This document shows positions 16,854-24,637 of a DNA stretch of 64,000 bases, one piece after another. The DNA lies in NCBI RefSeq assembly GCF_002931075.1, contig NZ_PSTQ01000001.1, forward strand, positions 806,001 through 870,000, read 5' to 3'. Position 1 is the first letter of the stretch. The number at the start of each line of letters is the position of its first letter. Source of the stretch: Pseudoclavibacter sp. AY1F1. Its GTDB lineage: Bacteria; Actinomycetota; Actinomycetes; Actinomycetales; Microbacteriaceae. The notes below the pieces were generated by a model. It was not told the DNA's origin. It saw only the letters and a program-made list of their open reading frames with translations, and did not search any database. The translations under genes were made by a program, and so were the position numbers.

Positions 16854-16938
16854 GATGGTCGTGGTGACTGAGATGGTCGCGGCGGCTGACATGGTCAGGC
16901 GACTGACATGGTCGCGGTGGCTGAGATGATGGGCGCAT
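16852..16938. repeat. 18-bp tandem repeat, about five copies
   Basis: Units of the form GASATGGTCGYGGYGRCT start at 16852, 16870, 16888 (17 nt), 16905 and 16923. The first copy starts in the SDR stop codon and the last, diverged, ends at ATG 16937 of the next gene. The repeat therefore fills the whole intergenic space. Confidence 0.85.
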
Positions 16939-17197
16939 GAGCGAAGTCAAGACATACATGCGAACCGCCTCGGCCGAGGCTGACGCCGGGGAGGAGGCCC
17001 TCTCGGACGTGACTGACAAGCTCGTGCAGCGACTTGTCGAGGCTGGGGCTGCCGACGGCGTCACGATTCCCGAGAGCGAGGTCGAGGTCGACGTCCTGGT
17101 CGACGACACCTTGAATCTCTGGGATGCGACGGCCACGTGGTCGGGCACAGGCGCCAGCTCCGGCGAAGTTGAAGAGCAGCCTGCAGCCGTCGAATAG
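16937..17197 (+). CDS. small acidic protein, unknown function
   Basis: 86 residues, rich in Glu, Asp, Ala and Val (ESEVEVDVLVDDTL), no cysteine, no membrane segment. I do not recognise it. ATG 16937 has no clear ribosome site and is preceded by a tandem repeat, but codon use is normal and a strong terminator follows at 17223, which supports a real gene ending there. It could be a small regulator or adaptor; nothing in the sequence decides. Confidence 0.55.
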   Translation: MSEVKTYMRTASAEADAGEEALSDVTDKLVQRLVEAGAADGVTIPESEVEVDVLVDDTLNLWDATATWSGTGASSGEVEEQPAAVE

Positions 17198-17222
17198 CAC
17201 CCAGGACGGCCACCATCGACGG

Positions 17223-17269
17223 AAGAAGCCCCGACTTACCAGTGATTCACTGGCAAGCCGGGGCTTCTT
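17223..17269. terminator. bidirectional terminator between small acidic gene and tRNA-Leu
   Basis: Long hairpin: 11 bp (17223-17233 with 17259-17269), then 3 bp and 6 bp separated by single mismatches, with loop ATT at 17245-17247. It can stop the plus-strand gene and the minus-strand tRNA transcript, whose 3' end is 4 nt away. Confidence 0.85.
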
Positions 17270-17272
17270 GTC

Positions 17273-17358
17273 TGGTGCCGGCTGTGGGATTCGAACCCAC
17301 ACGCCCTCTCGGACAGAGCATTTTGAGTGCACCGCGTCTGCCATTCCGCCAAGCCGGC
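17273..17358 (-). tRNA. tRNA-Leu(CAA)
   Basis: 86-nt class II tRNA on the minus strand. Acceptor arms GCCGGCT and AGCCGGC pair perfectly, followed by discriminator A and encoded CCA (17273-17275). The T-arm reads GTGGGTTCGAATCCCAC. The anticodon loop is CTCAAAA, giving anticodon CAA, which reads UUG. A long variable arm is present, as expected for Leu. Confidence 0.95.
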
Positions 17359-17381
17359 GCTTTACCTCGGACACAGTATCG

Positions 17382-17387
17382 TAAGCT
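17382..17387 (+). promoter_or_regulatory. -10 box (TAAGCT), probable leaderless promoter of pdtaR
   Basis: TAAGCT ends exactly 6 nt before GTG 17394 and no ribosome site is present. On the other strand TACGAT (17383-17378) could be the -10 box of tRNA-Leu, so the two promoters would overlap. Confidence 0.55.
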
Positions 17388-17393
17388 CACTAC

Positions 17394-17996
17394 GTGACTG
17401 AACAGGAAACCTCTCAAGCCCCGCGCCGTGTAGTCGTCGCTGAAGACGAGTCGCTCATCCGGCTCGACATCGTGGAGATCCTCCGCGACAACGGCTTCGA
17501 CGTGGTCGGAGAGGCCGGCGACGGGGAGACCGCGGTCGCCCTCGCGAAGGAACTTCGCCCCGACCTCGTCATCATGGATGTCAAGATGCCGCAGCTCGAC
17601 GGCATCTCCGCAGCCGAGCAGCTGTCGAAGGACAGCATCGCCCCGGTTGTGCTCCTCACCGCTTTCAGCCAGAAGGAACTGGTCGAGCGCGCGACCGAGG
17701 CAGGCGCCCTCGCCTACGTCGTGAAGCCGTTCACGCAGAACGACCTGCTTCCCGCGATCGAGATCGCACTGGCACGCCACGCGCAGCTCATCGCGCTCGA
17801 GGCCGAGATCTCCGATCTCAACGAGCGGTTCGAGACGCGCAAGCAGGTCGACCGCGCGAAGGGCCTCCTCACCCAGAAGATGGGCCTCAGCGAGCCGGAG
17901 GCGTTCCGTTGGATCCAGAAGGCCTCGATGGACCGCCGCCTGACGATGCAGGAGGTCGCGCAGGCGGTCATCCAGCAGCTCTCGGCCAAGAAGTAG
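17394..17996 (+). CDS. pdtaR: ANTAR-domain response regulator PdtaR
   Basis: 200-residue response regulator that acts on RNA rather than DNA. Receiver domain: acidic pocket EDE (17-19), phospho-acceptor Asp62 in VIMDVKMPQLDG, and the conserved Lys in VVKPF (about 112). The ANTAR domain (about 130-190: RKQVDRAKGLLTQKMGLSE, AFRWIQKASMDRR) binds paired stem-loops in nascent RNA and antiterminates. In actinobacteria the partner kinase is PdtaS, not present here. The gene is monocistronic: its own promoter in front, strong terminator behind. Confidence 0.95.
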   Translation: MTEQETSQAPRRVVVAEDESLIRLDIVEILRDNGFDVVGEAGDGETAVALAKELRPDLVIMDVKMPQLDGISAAEQLSKDSIAPVVLLTAFSQKELVERATEAGALAYVVKPFTQNDLLPAIEIALARHAQLIALEAEISDLNERFETRKQVDRAKGLLTQKMGLSEPEAFRWIQKASMDRRLTMQEVAQAVIQQLSAKK

Positions 17997-18012
17997 CCGG
18001 GCCCCAATCAAC

Positions 18013-18048
18013 AGAAGCCCTCACCGCGTTGTCGCGGTGAGGGCTTCT
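18013..18048. terminator. bidirectional terminator, pdtaR / thioesterase
   Basis: Perfect 16-bp stem (18013-18028 with 18033-18048), loop TTGT, lying between convergent genes. Confidence 0.9.
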
Positions 18049-18064
18049 TCGGCCCTGCCTCGAA

Positions 18065-18514
18065 TTACTTGGCAGTCCGAATGAGGTTCGTGATGCGCAC
18101 GGTCGAGCAGCGTTTCCCGCTCTCGTCGGTGATGACGATCTCGTGAACCGTCATCGACCCTCCGAGGTGGATGGCCGTGCACTCGCCCGTGACCCAGCCG
18201 CTCACGGCGGATCCAGTGTGGGTCGCGTTGATGTCGATGCCGACCGCGAAGCGCCCGGGGCCGGCGTGCACGTTGGCAGCCATGGAGCCCAGGGATTCAC
18301 CGAGCACGCAGTATGCGCCACCGTGCAGCAGGCCGATGGGCTGCGTGTTCCCCTCAACCGGCATGACGGCCACGGAGCGTTCTGGACTCAGCTCGACGCA
18401 GAGGATGCCCATGCGCTCGGCGAGCGCGCCGAAGCCGCGCCCGTAGGTCACTTCGTGCTGGTCGGGGATCGCGAGACCGTTGACCGTCGACGGCGGTGTT
18501 TCCAGGGGTGTCAT
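18065..18514 (-). CDS. PaaI-family hotdog thioesterase
   Basis: 149 residues from ATG 18514, which has GGAGGAA at good spacing; an upstream ATG at 18547 lacks one. Hotdog fold with the family signature IGLLHGGAYCVLGESLGS, in which the acidic Glu (ESLG) is the likely catalytic base, and a DINATHTGSA strand. It would hydrolyse acyl- or aryl-CoA thioesters; the chain preference is unknown. It is convergent with pdtaR and divergent from polA. Confidence 0.88.
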   Translation of the reverse strand: MTPLETPPSTVNGLAIPDQHEVTYGRGFGALAERMGILCVELSPERSVAVMPVEGNTQPIGLLHGGAYCVLGESLGSMAANVHAGPGRFAVGIDINATHTGSAVSGWVTGECTAIHLGGSMTVHEIVITDESGKRCSTVRITNLIRTAK

Positions 18515-18579
18515 CACGCTTCCTCCTCGAAGAACGCCCCACAACACGCGCGCATCGGCGCAGTGTCTGGGGCGGCAAG

Positions 18580-18585
18580 TAGGCT
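18580..18585 (+). promoter_or_regulatory. -10 box (TAGGCT), probable leaderless promoter of polA
   Basis: TAGGCT ends 6 nt before GTG 18592; there is no Shine-Dalgarno sequence in front of the GTG. Confidence 0.55.
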
Positions 18586-18591
18586 GACCGT

Positions 18592-21249
18592 GTGTCAGCG
18601 CAAAATCAGCCTACCCTCATGGTCATCGACGGCCACTCGCTTGCCTTCAGGGCGTTCTTCGCCCTGCCGGTCGACAGTTTCGTGAACGCCGAGGGGCAGC
18701 ACACGAACGCCATTCATGGCTTCGTCTCGATGCTCCTCAACCTGCTGCAGAACGAGAATCCGAGCCACATCGCGGTGGCATTCGACATCTCGCGCAGCTC
18801 CTTCCGCACCCGCGAGTATCCGGAATACAAGGCGGGCCGCGATGCGACCCCCGTCGAGTTCAAGGGTCAGGTCCCGTTGCTTCGCGACGCCCTGCACGCG
18901 ATGGGCATCACGACCGTCGTGAAGGAGGACTTCGAGGCAGACGACATCCTCGCCACGCTTGCGCGCCAGGGGCGCGAGCAGGGCTTCAAGGTGCTTGTCG
19001 TCTCCGGCGACCGCGACTCGATCCAGCTCGTCACCGACGACGTCACGCTGCTCTACCCGTCCACGCAGGGCGTGACGAAGCTCACTCGCTACGACCCGGC
19101 GAAGGTCGAGGAGCGTTACAGCGTTCGCCCCGAGCAGTACCCGGATGTGGCCGCACTTGTCGGCGAGAAGAGCGACAACCTGCCAGGCGTCCCGAAGGTC
19201 GGCGAGAAGACGGCGGCCAAGTGGCTCGCCCAGTACGGCTCGCTGCAGGGCATCCTCGACCACGCCGACGAGATCGGCGGCAAGGTCGGCGAGTCGTTCC
19301 GTGAGCACCGGGAGAACGCCGTCAGGAACCGCAAGCTCAACCGCCTCATCGACGACGTCGAGCTGCCGGTCGCGCCAGCCCAGTTGGGTCGCGGCTCCAT
19401 CGATGCGGATGCGGTGCGCGAGATCTTCACGAAGCTCCAGTTCCGCACCCTGCAGGACCGCGTGCTCAAGCTCGCCGACGAGGCAGGCGATGACCTCGCA
19501 CCAGCAGAGATCGTCGCGGCCCCGGTTCGCCCGGAGCTGCTCGACGAGGAGCTCGAGCAGTGGCTGGAGAAGGCCGTCGCCGCAACCCCGGAGGGTCTCG
19601 GTCTCACGGTGCAGCACGGTCCAGAGGGCGGCGTCCTCGCCGTCGGAGTCTCAACAGCCGCGGAGGCCACGGAGCTCCGCTGGATCCCGGACCGAGTCGA
19701 CTACGCCCCCTTCGAGGCGTGGCTTGCGAGCGATGCCCCGAAGCTCATGTTCGACGCCAAGCCCCAGCTCAAGGCGCTGACGGTTGCCGGGCTCGAGGTT
19801 GGCGGACAGGTGAAGGACGGCCAGCTCGCCGGCTGGCTGTACCGCCCCCAGAACGCGCCGAAGCGCCTCGCCGAGCTCGTGCAGATGCGCCTCGACGAAC
19901 AGCTCCCTGAGGTCGACCCGAACCAGCTGCAGATCGGCGACGAGTCGTCGCTCGCCGCGAGTGACGCCTGGTACACCCAGCGCGCGACCACGGCTGCGCT
20001 CGGCATGCTCGAACCAGGCACCCTCGACGTGTTCACGTCGATCGAGACGCCACTGCTCTCCACGCTGTCGAGCATGGAGCTCCAGGGCGTTGCCATCGAT
20101 CGGGAGTTCCTGCAGGGCCTCGCCGACGACCTCTCCGAGCGCATCCGCACCTACGAGCAGGAGGCCTTCGACGCCATCGGCGGTACCGAGATCAACCTCG
20201 GCTCGCCGAAGCAGTTGCAGGTTGTGCTGTTCGAGACCCTCGAGATGCCGAAGACTCGCAAGACGAAGACGGGCTTCTCGACCGACGCCGAGTCGCTCGC
20301 CGACCTCGAACGCAACAGCCCGCACCCGTTCCTCGGTGCCCTCCGCAAGCACCGCGACGCGGTGAAGCTCCGTCAGATCATGGAGGGCCTGCTCAAAGCC
20401 ATCGATGACGGCTCCCGCATCCACACGAGCTACCACCAGATCGGCTCGGCGACGGGTCGCCTCTCCTCGAACGACCCCAACCTGCAGAACATTCCCATCC
20501 GCTCTGAGGAGGGCAGGCGCATCCGTCGCGCGTTTGTTCACGGGCCCGAATTCGAGTCGCTGCTTACGGCCGACTACTCCCAGATCGAGATGCGCATCAT
20601 GGCGCACCTCTCCGGCGACGCTGCCCTGATCGAGGCGTTCAACGCGGGGGAGGACCTCCACCGCTTCGTCGGTTCCCGCGTCTTCGGCGTGGACCCCGCT
20701 GATGTGACGCCCGCGATGCGCTCGAAGGTGAAGGCCATGTCGTACGGCCTTGCGTACGGCCTCTCGGCCTTCGGCCTCTCGAAGCAGCTGCAGATCGACG
20801 TCGCCGAGGCTAAGAAGCTCATGATCGACTACTTCGAGCGCTTCGGGAACGTCCGCGACTACCTGCGCAACGTCGTGCTCCAGGCCAAGGAGGACGGCTA
20901 CACGGAGACGATCTTCGGTCGCAGGCGCCCGTTCCCAGACCTGCACTCGACGAATCGGATCGCCAGAGAGAATGCCGAGCGACAGGCGCTCAACTCGCCC
21001 ATCCAGGGGTCGGCGGCTGACATCATCAAGCGCGCGATGAACTCGATCGAGGACCGTATCCGCAACGAGAAGCTTGCATCGCGGATGCTCCTCCAGGTCC
21101 ACGACGAGCTCGTGTTCGAGGTCGCGGAGGGCGAGGGCGAGGCGATGGAGGCCATCGTCCGCGAGGAGATGGCCGGCGCCGCCGACCTCACGGTGCCGCT
21201 AGAGGTCCAGATCGGCCGCGGTCCGAACTGGGACGAGGCCGGTCACTAG
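18592..21249 (+). CDS. polA: DNA polymerase I
   Basis: 885-residue repair polymerase. The N-terminal 5' nuclease domain (1-~300) has DGHSLAFRAFF, EADDILATLA, VSGDRDSIQLV and GEKSDNLPGVPKVGEKTA. The middle domain (~320-500) lacks the DxE metal-binding motif of a 3'-5' proofreading exonuclease (the position reads GLGLTVQH), so proofreading is probably absent, as in many Gram-positives. Polymerase motifs: SNDPNLQNIP, TADYSQIEMRIMAHLSGD (motif A), RSKVKAMSYGLAYG (motif B) and LLQVHDELVFE (motif C). GTG start, apparently leaderless. Confidence 0.97.
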   Translation: MSAQNQPTLMVIDGHSLAFRAFFALPVDSFVNAEGQHTNAIHGFVSMLLNLLQNENPSHIAVAFDISRSSFRTREYPEYKAGRDATPVEFKGQVPLLRDALHAMGITTVVKEDFEADDILATLARQGREQGFKVLVVSGDRDSIQLVTDDVTLLYPSTQGVTKLTRYDPAKVEERYSVRPEQYPDVAALVGEKSDNLPGVPKVGEKTAAKWLAQYGSLQGILDHADEIGGKVGESFREHRENAVRNRKLNRLIDDVELPVAPAQLGRGSIDADAVREIFTKLQFRTLQDRVLKLADEAGDDLAPAEIVAAPVRPELLDEELEQWLEKAVAATPEGLGLTVQHGPEGGVLAVGVSTAAEATELRWIPDRVDYAPFEAWLASDAPKLMFDAKPQLKALTVAGLEVGGQVKDGQLAGWLYRPQNAPKRLAELVQMRLDEQLPEVDPNQLQIGDESSLAASDAWYTQRATTAALGMLEPGTLDVFTSIETPLLSTLSSMELQGVAIDREFLQGLADDLSERIRTYEQEAFDAIGGTEINLGSPKQLQVVLFETLEMPKTRKTKTGFSTDAESLADLERNSPHPFLGALRKHRDAVKLRQIMEGLLKAIDDGSRIHTSYHQIGSATGRLSSNDPNLQNIPIRSEEGRRIRRAFVHGPEFESLLTADYSQIEMRIMAHLSGDAALIEAFNAGEDLHRFVGSRVFGVDPADVTPAMRSKVKAMSYGLAYGLSAFGLSKQLQIDVAEAKKLMIDYFERFGNVRDYLRNVVLQAKEDGYTETIFGRRRPFPDLHSTNRIARENAERQALNSPIQGSAADIIKRAMNSIEDRIRNEKLASRMLLQVHDELVFEVAEGEGEAMEAIVREEMAGAADLTVPLEVQIGRGPNWDEAGH

Positions 21250-21281
21250 CCGCGCCGGACGCGCCTCGCCCTCGCCCCTCA

Positions 21282-21316
21282 GCTGTTCGCTGTTCGCTGT
21301 TCGCCGTTCGCCGTTC
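21282..21316. repeat. 7-bp tandem repeat, five copies
   Basis: GCTGTTC x3 (21282-21302) then GCCGTTC x2 (21303-21316), in the short gap after polA and about 25 bp before the -10 box of the next gene. Confidence 0.85.
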
Positions 21317-21340
21317 AGCGTGCTTGCCGAGGGGCGAGCA

Positions 21341-21346
21341 TAGGCT
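21341..21346 (+). promoter_or_regulatory. -10 box (TAGGCT) of DUF885 gene
   Basis: TAGGCT ends 6 nt before ATG 21353. The spacer is TGGGGG, which leaves no room for an untranslated leader, so the mRNA is probably leaderless. Confidence 0.5.
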
Positions 21347-21352
21347 TGGGGG

Positions 21353-23050
21353 ATGACGACTTCCGCTCCACTTCCCCAGAACACCGGTCAGACGCGACCG
21401 CAGACCGACATCGACCGGCTCGCGGAGGCCTGGGTCTCCACCGAGATCGAGCTCTCACCCGAGCGGCGGGTTGAGCTCGGCGTCGAGGGCGACAAGTCCG
21501 AGTACGGCGACTACTCGTCAGCGGCGGCGCCCCGCAAGCGCGCCGCGATCGTCGAGGTCCTCGCGAAGCTCGACACGCTGGAAGAGGCCGACGAGGTCGA
21601 TCGCGTGACGGCCCTCGAGCTTCGGCGCAGCCTCGGCCTCGAGGTCGAGATGATCGACGCCAGGCTGCACCTTCGAGAACTCTCCAACATCGCATCTCCT
21701 GCCCAGGACATCCGCATGGTGTTCGACCTCATGGCCCGCGAGACCGTGACCGACTTCGAGGACATCGCTCGACGCCTCGAGAACCTTCCAGCAGCTGTCG
21801 AGGGGTACACGGAGCGCCTCGGCGCCGGCATCATGGCCGGCGTCGTCCCCGCCAAGCGACAGGTGCGCGAGGTCGCGGTCCAGACGGGCGAGTACGCCGC
21901 GGCCGGGAACTTCTTCGAGCAGCTCGCGGAGTCGACACCGACGCACGGCGAGGTCTCGCAGGAGCTCCGTGAGCGGCTGCGCCGCGGCGCGCAGCTTGCC
22001 TCGGCGGCCTATGGTGCGTTCACGACCTTCCTCGACGACGAGCTGCTGCCGGCAGCAAGCGAGACCGACGGCGTCGGGCGCGAGCACTACGCCCTCGCCT
22101 CGCGCGGATTCCTCGGCGCGGCGGTCGACCTCGACGAGACCTACGAGTGGGGTCTCGCCGAGCTCGCCCGCATGAAGGCCGAGCAGGAGGCGATCGCAAA
22201 CGAGATCCTCCCGGGCGCGACGGTCGCCGAGGCCATCGCCCACCTCGAGCTCGACCCGGCACGCAAGCTGCACGGCAAGCCTGCGCTCAAGGCGTGGATG
22301 CAGGAGACCAGCGACCGCGCGGTTGCCGAGCTCGCCGAGAGCCACTTCGACATCCCGGAGCAGATGCGACGCCTCGAGTGCATGATCGCCCCGACGGAAG
22401 AGGGCGGCATCTATTACACGGGCCCGTCAGAGGACTTCTCGAGGCCGGGCCGCATGTGGTGGTCGGTCACGCCGGGTGTCACGCAGTTCGACACGTGGCG
22501 TGAGCTCACGACCGTTTACCACGAGGGCGTCCCGGGCCACCACCTGCAGATCGCGCGCGCAACGCTCAACCGCGACCAGTTGAACGCCTGGCGGCGCAAC
22601 AACTGGACCTCAGGCCACGGAGAGGGTTGGGCGCTCTACGCCGAACGCCTCATGGAGCAGCTCGGCTACCTCGACGAGCCAGCAGACAGGCTGGGCATGC
22701 TCGACGGGCAGCGGATGCGAGCGGCACGCGTTGTCCTCGACATCGGCGTCCACTTGGGCAAGACCGTTCCGGAGGGCGACAAGGTCTGGGACTACGAGTA
22801 CGCGCTCGCCTTCCTCCGCCAGCATGTGAACATGCCAGACGGCTTCGTGAAGTTCGAGGTCAACCGCTACTTCGGCTGGCCGGGCCAGGCCCCCTCGTAC
22901 AAGATCGGGCAGCGCATCTGGGAAGACCTTCGCGCGGACGCCGAGCGGCGCGGCGGCGACGACTTTGACCTCAAGGCGTGGCACTCGCGTGCGCTCGACC
23001 TCGGTGGCCTCGGTCTCGACACGCTTCGCGAGGTGCTGAGCACCGACTGA
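21353..23050 (+). CDS. DUF885 zinc-peptidase-like protein
   Basis: 565-residue protein of the DUF885 family. The core signature VYHEGVPGHHLQ (about residues 385-396) is an HExxH-like zinc site, and GEGWALYAE (about 421-429) supplies the third ligand or acid, as in gluzincin-type peptidases. No signal peptide is visible, so it is probably cytosolic. Members are predicted dipeptidyl or carboxy-type peptidases with unknown substrates. It is transcribed from its own TAGGCT promoter. Confidence 0.88.
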   Translation: MTTSAPLPQNTGQTRPQTDIDRLAEAWVSTEIELSPERRVELGVEGDKSEYGDYSSAAAPRKRAAIVEVLAKLDTLEEADEVDRVTALELRRSLGLEVEMIDARLHLRELSNIASPAQDIRMVFDLMARETVTDFEDIARRLENLPAAVEGYTERLGAGIMAGVVPAKRQVREVAVQTGEYAAAGNFFEQLAESTPTHGEVSQELRERLRRGAQLASAAYGAFTTFLDDELLPAASETDGVGREHYALASRGFLGAAVDLDETYEWGLAELARMKAEQEAIANEILPGATVAEAIAHLELDPARKLHGKPALKAWMQETSDRAVAELAESHFDIPEQMRRLECMIAPTEEGGIYYTGPSEDFSRPGRMWWSVTPGVTQFDTWRELTTVYHEGVPGHHLQIARATLNRDQLNAWRRNNWTSGHGEGWALYAERLMEQLGYLDEPADRLGMLDGQRMRAARVVLDIGVHLGKTVPEGDKVWDYEYALAFLRQHVNMPDGFVKFEVNRYFGWPGQAPSYKIGQRIWEDLRADAERRGGDDFDLKAWHSRALDLGGLGLDTLREVLSTD

Positions 23051-23125
23051 TCCGGCGCCTCGAGCTGTCGGTCTCCGAGAGCGAGGCGCACACCTGTGGT
23101 CTGTCCTCTTTCAGGCTGGCTGGCC

Positions 23126-23167
23126 TAGGCTCGCGGCAGCGAGTGCATGGATGCACTCGCTGCCGCG
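23126..23167 (+). promoter_or_regulatory. -10 box followed by 36-bp palindrome
   Basis: TAGGCT at 23126-23131 is followed directly by a perfect inverted repeat, 23132-23148 with 23151-23167 (17 bp, centre GG). The palindrome would cover the start of transcription and end 6 bp before the AGGAGG of the GAF-regulator gene. It can act as an operator or as an RNA hairpin at the 5' end; as a terminator for the upstream gene it lacks a T-run. Confidence 0.7.
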
Positions 23168-23186
23168 AATCCGAGGAGGCCGCAAG

Positions 23187-24515
23187 GTGCACCCGCAGAG
23201 TGGCGATTCGGCAGGGTCCGATCAGGCTGCCGCGGCATCCGCTCATTCCCTCATCGATGCCGACGGAGGCAGGGGTGGGGGAGTCGACCTGCGCTCGGCG
23301 GTTGCCGGGCTCCGCAGTGTCGTCCGGGATTCCTGGCTCAGGTCGCTGCAGCACCTCGGCAGCCCGGCAAACGCGAAGGCCCGCGACCTCGATCAGTTCG
23401 AGCCGCTCTCGGCGGCGAGAGAGCGCAGCCCCCTCCAGCACGTCCTTCCGGTGCTTGATCGCCTGCTCGTGGAGCCGGCGAGGGACACCGGCCTCATCGT
23501 CGCGATCACCAATGAGCAGGGGCGGCTCCTGTGGGTGCGCGGTGACAGCGCGACGTTGCGTCGCGCGGAGCACATGGACTTCGTGGCAGGCGCGGACTGG
23601 TCTGAGGCCGCCGTCGGCACGAGCGCGCCAGGTACGGCCCTCGTGTCCGGCCGCGGCGTGCAGATCGCCGGCGCGGAGCACTTCGCCCCTGCCGTTCAGC
23701 TGCTGAGCTGCACGGCCGTGCCGATTCACGACCCGATCTCGGGTGTCGCCGTCGGCGCCATCGACCTGACGGGCGACGAGCGTGCCGTAGGTCCGCATTC
23801 ACTCGCCCTCATGCGCGCCGCGGTAGCCGCCTCGGAAGCTGAGATGCACCTCGCCCTGCTCCTCGCGGGGCACCAGAACCGTTCCGGCGTCGCATCGCCA
23901 TCGCCGTCCTCGCCGGTCGACGCCGCCGCTGGGCGGGTCAGCTCGCTCGGCGTTCAGCGCGCCCGCCTCTCCACTCGGGGCTCCGCCACGCTCGAGCTGA
24001 GCGGGCGGCACGGAGAGATCCTGACGCTGCTCGCCGCGCGCCCGTCCGGACTCACCGCTGGCGAACTCTCGCTCCGCGTCTACGGGGAGAGCGCCAAGGA
24101 GGTCACGCTCAGGGCAGAGCTGGCCAGACTCAGGCCGCTCCTCGCCGAACGTGGCCTCGACCTTGCCCCTCGCCCCTACCGGGTCGTCCAGGGAGTCAGC
24201 AGCGACGCAACAGAGGTGCTCCGGCTGCTCGCAACCGGCGACGTGGCTTCGGCCGTCTCCGCCTACCGCGGCGAGCTCCTCCCCGCGTCCGATGCTCCGG
24301 GCATCCGGGAGCTGCGCGCCGAGATCTCTGCGACCCTCCGCGACCAGGTGCTCGGCACCGCAGACACGCCGACCTTGCTCGCGTACCTCGACCTGCCAGA
24401 GGTCGCGCAGGATACAGAGGCATTTCGCACGGCGCTCGCCGTGCTCCCGCCCCACTCGCCGGCGCGCTCGAGGTTCGTCGCACGGATCGAGGCACTCGAG
24501 TCGCTCGACTCCTGA
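23187..24515 (+). CDS. GAF-domain transcriptional regulator, next to aldehyde dehydrogenase
   Basis: 442 residues from GTG 23187 with AGGAGG 7 nt upstream. The N-terminal part (VVRDSWLRSL, then LLVEPARDTGLIVAITNEQG to VGAIDLTGDE) is the GAF sensory region seen in AcoR-type activators; no AAA+ sigma-54 domain follows. Instead the C-terminus has a winged-helix region (ELSGRHGEILTLLAARPSGL, ELSLRVYGE, LRAELARLRPLL). I infer that it activates the aldehyde dehydrogenase gene 123 bp downstream on the same strand, a neighbour arrangement I associate with this family in actinobacteria. The effector may be an alcohol or aldehyde, which is inference. Confidence 0.8.
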   Translation: MHPQSGDSAGSDQAAAASAHSLIDADGGRGGGVDLRSAVAGLRSVVRDSWLRSLQHLGSPANAKARDLDQFEPLSAARERSPLQHVLPVLDRLLVEPARDTGLIVAITNEQGRLLWVRGDSATLRRAEHMDFVAGADWSEAAVGTSAPGTALVSGRGVQIAGAEHFAPAVQLLSCTAVPIHDPISGVAVGAIDLTGDERAVGPHSLALMRAAVAASEAEMHLALLLAGHQNRSGVASPSPSSPVDAAAGRVSSLGVQRARLSTRGSATLELSGRHGEILTLLAARPSGLTAGELSLRVYGESAKEVTLRAELARLRPLLAERGLDLAPRPYRVVQGVSSDATEVLRLLATGDVASAVSAYRGELLPASDAPGIRELRAEISATLRDQVLGTADTPTLLAYLDLPEVAQDTEAFRTALAVLPPHSPARSRFVARIEALESLDS

Positions 24516-24541
24516 GGCGAGCTCGCCGGCCAGCTGGCCCC

Positions 24542-24616
24542 TGCAACGTAGATGCAACGTCGCCGCTCCTACGCTTCGAGGGAAGAGTTCACTCGCGCAG
24601 CGCGGTGACGCTGCGC
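24542..24616 (+). promoter_or_regulatory. control region of aldehyde dehydrogenase: direct repeats and hairpin
   Basis: TGCAACGT occurs at 24542-24549 and again at 24553-24560, 11 bp apart (one helical turn), a usual activator-site layout. Further down an 8-bp inverted repeat GCGCAGCG/CGCTGCGC (24595-24602 with 24609-24616, 6-nt loop) lies just before the ribosome site. Confidence 0.5.
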
Positions 24617-24637
24617 ACCTAGGACAAGGGAGTCCTC

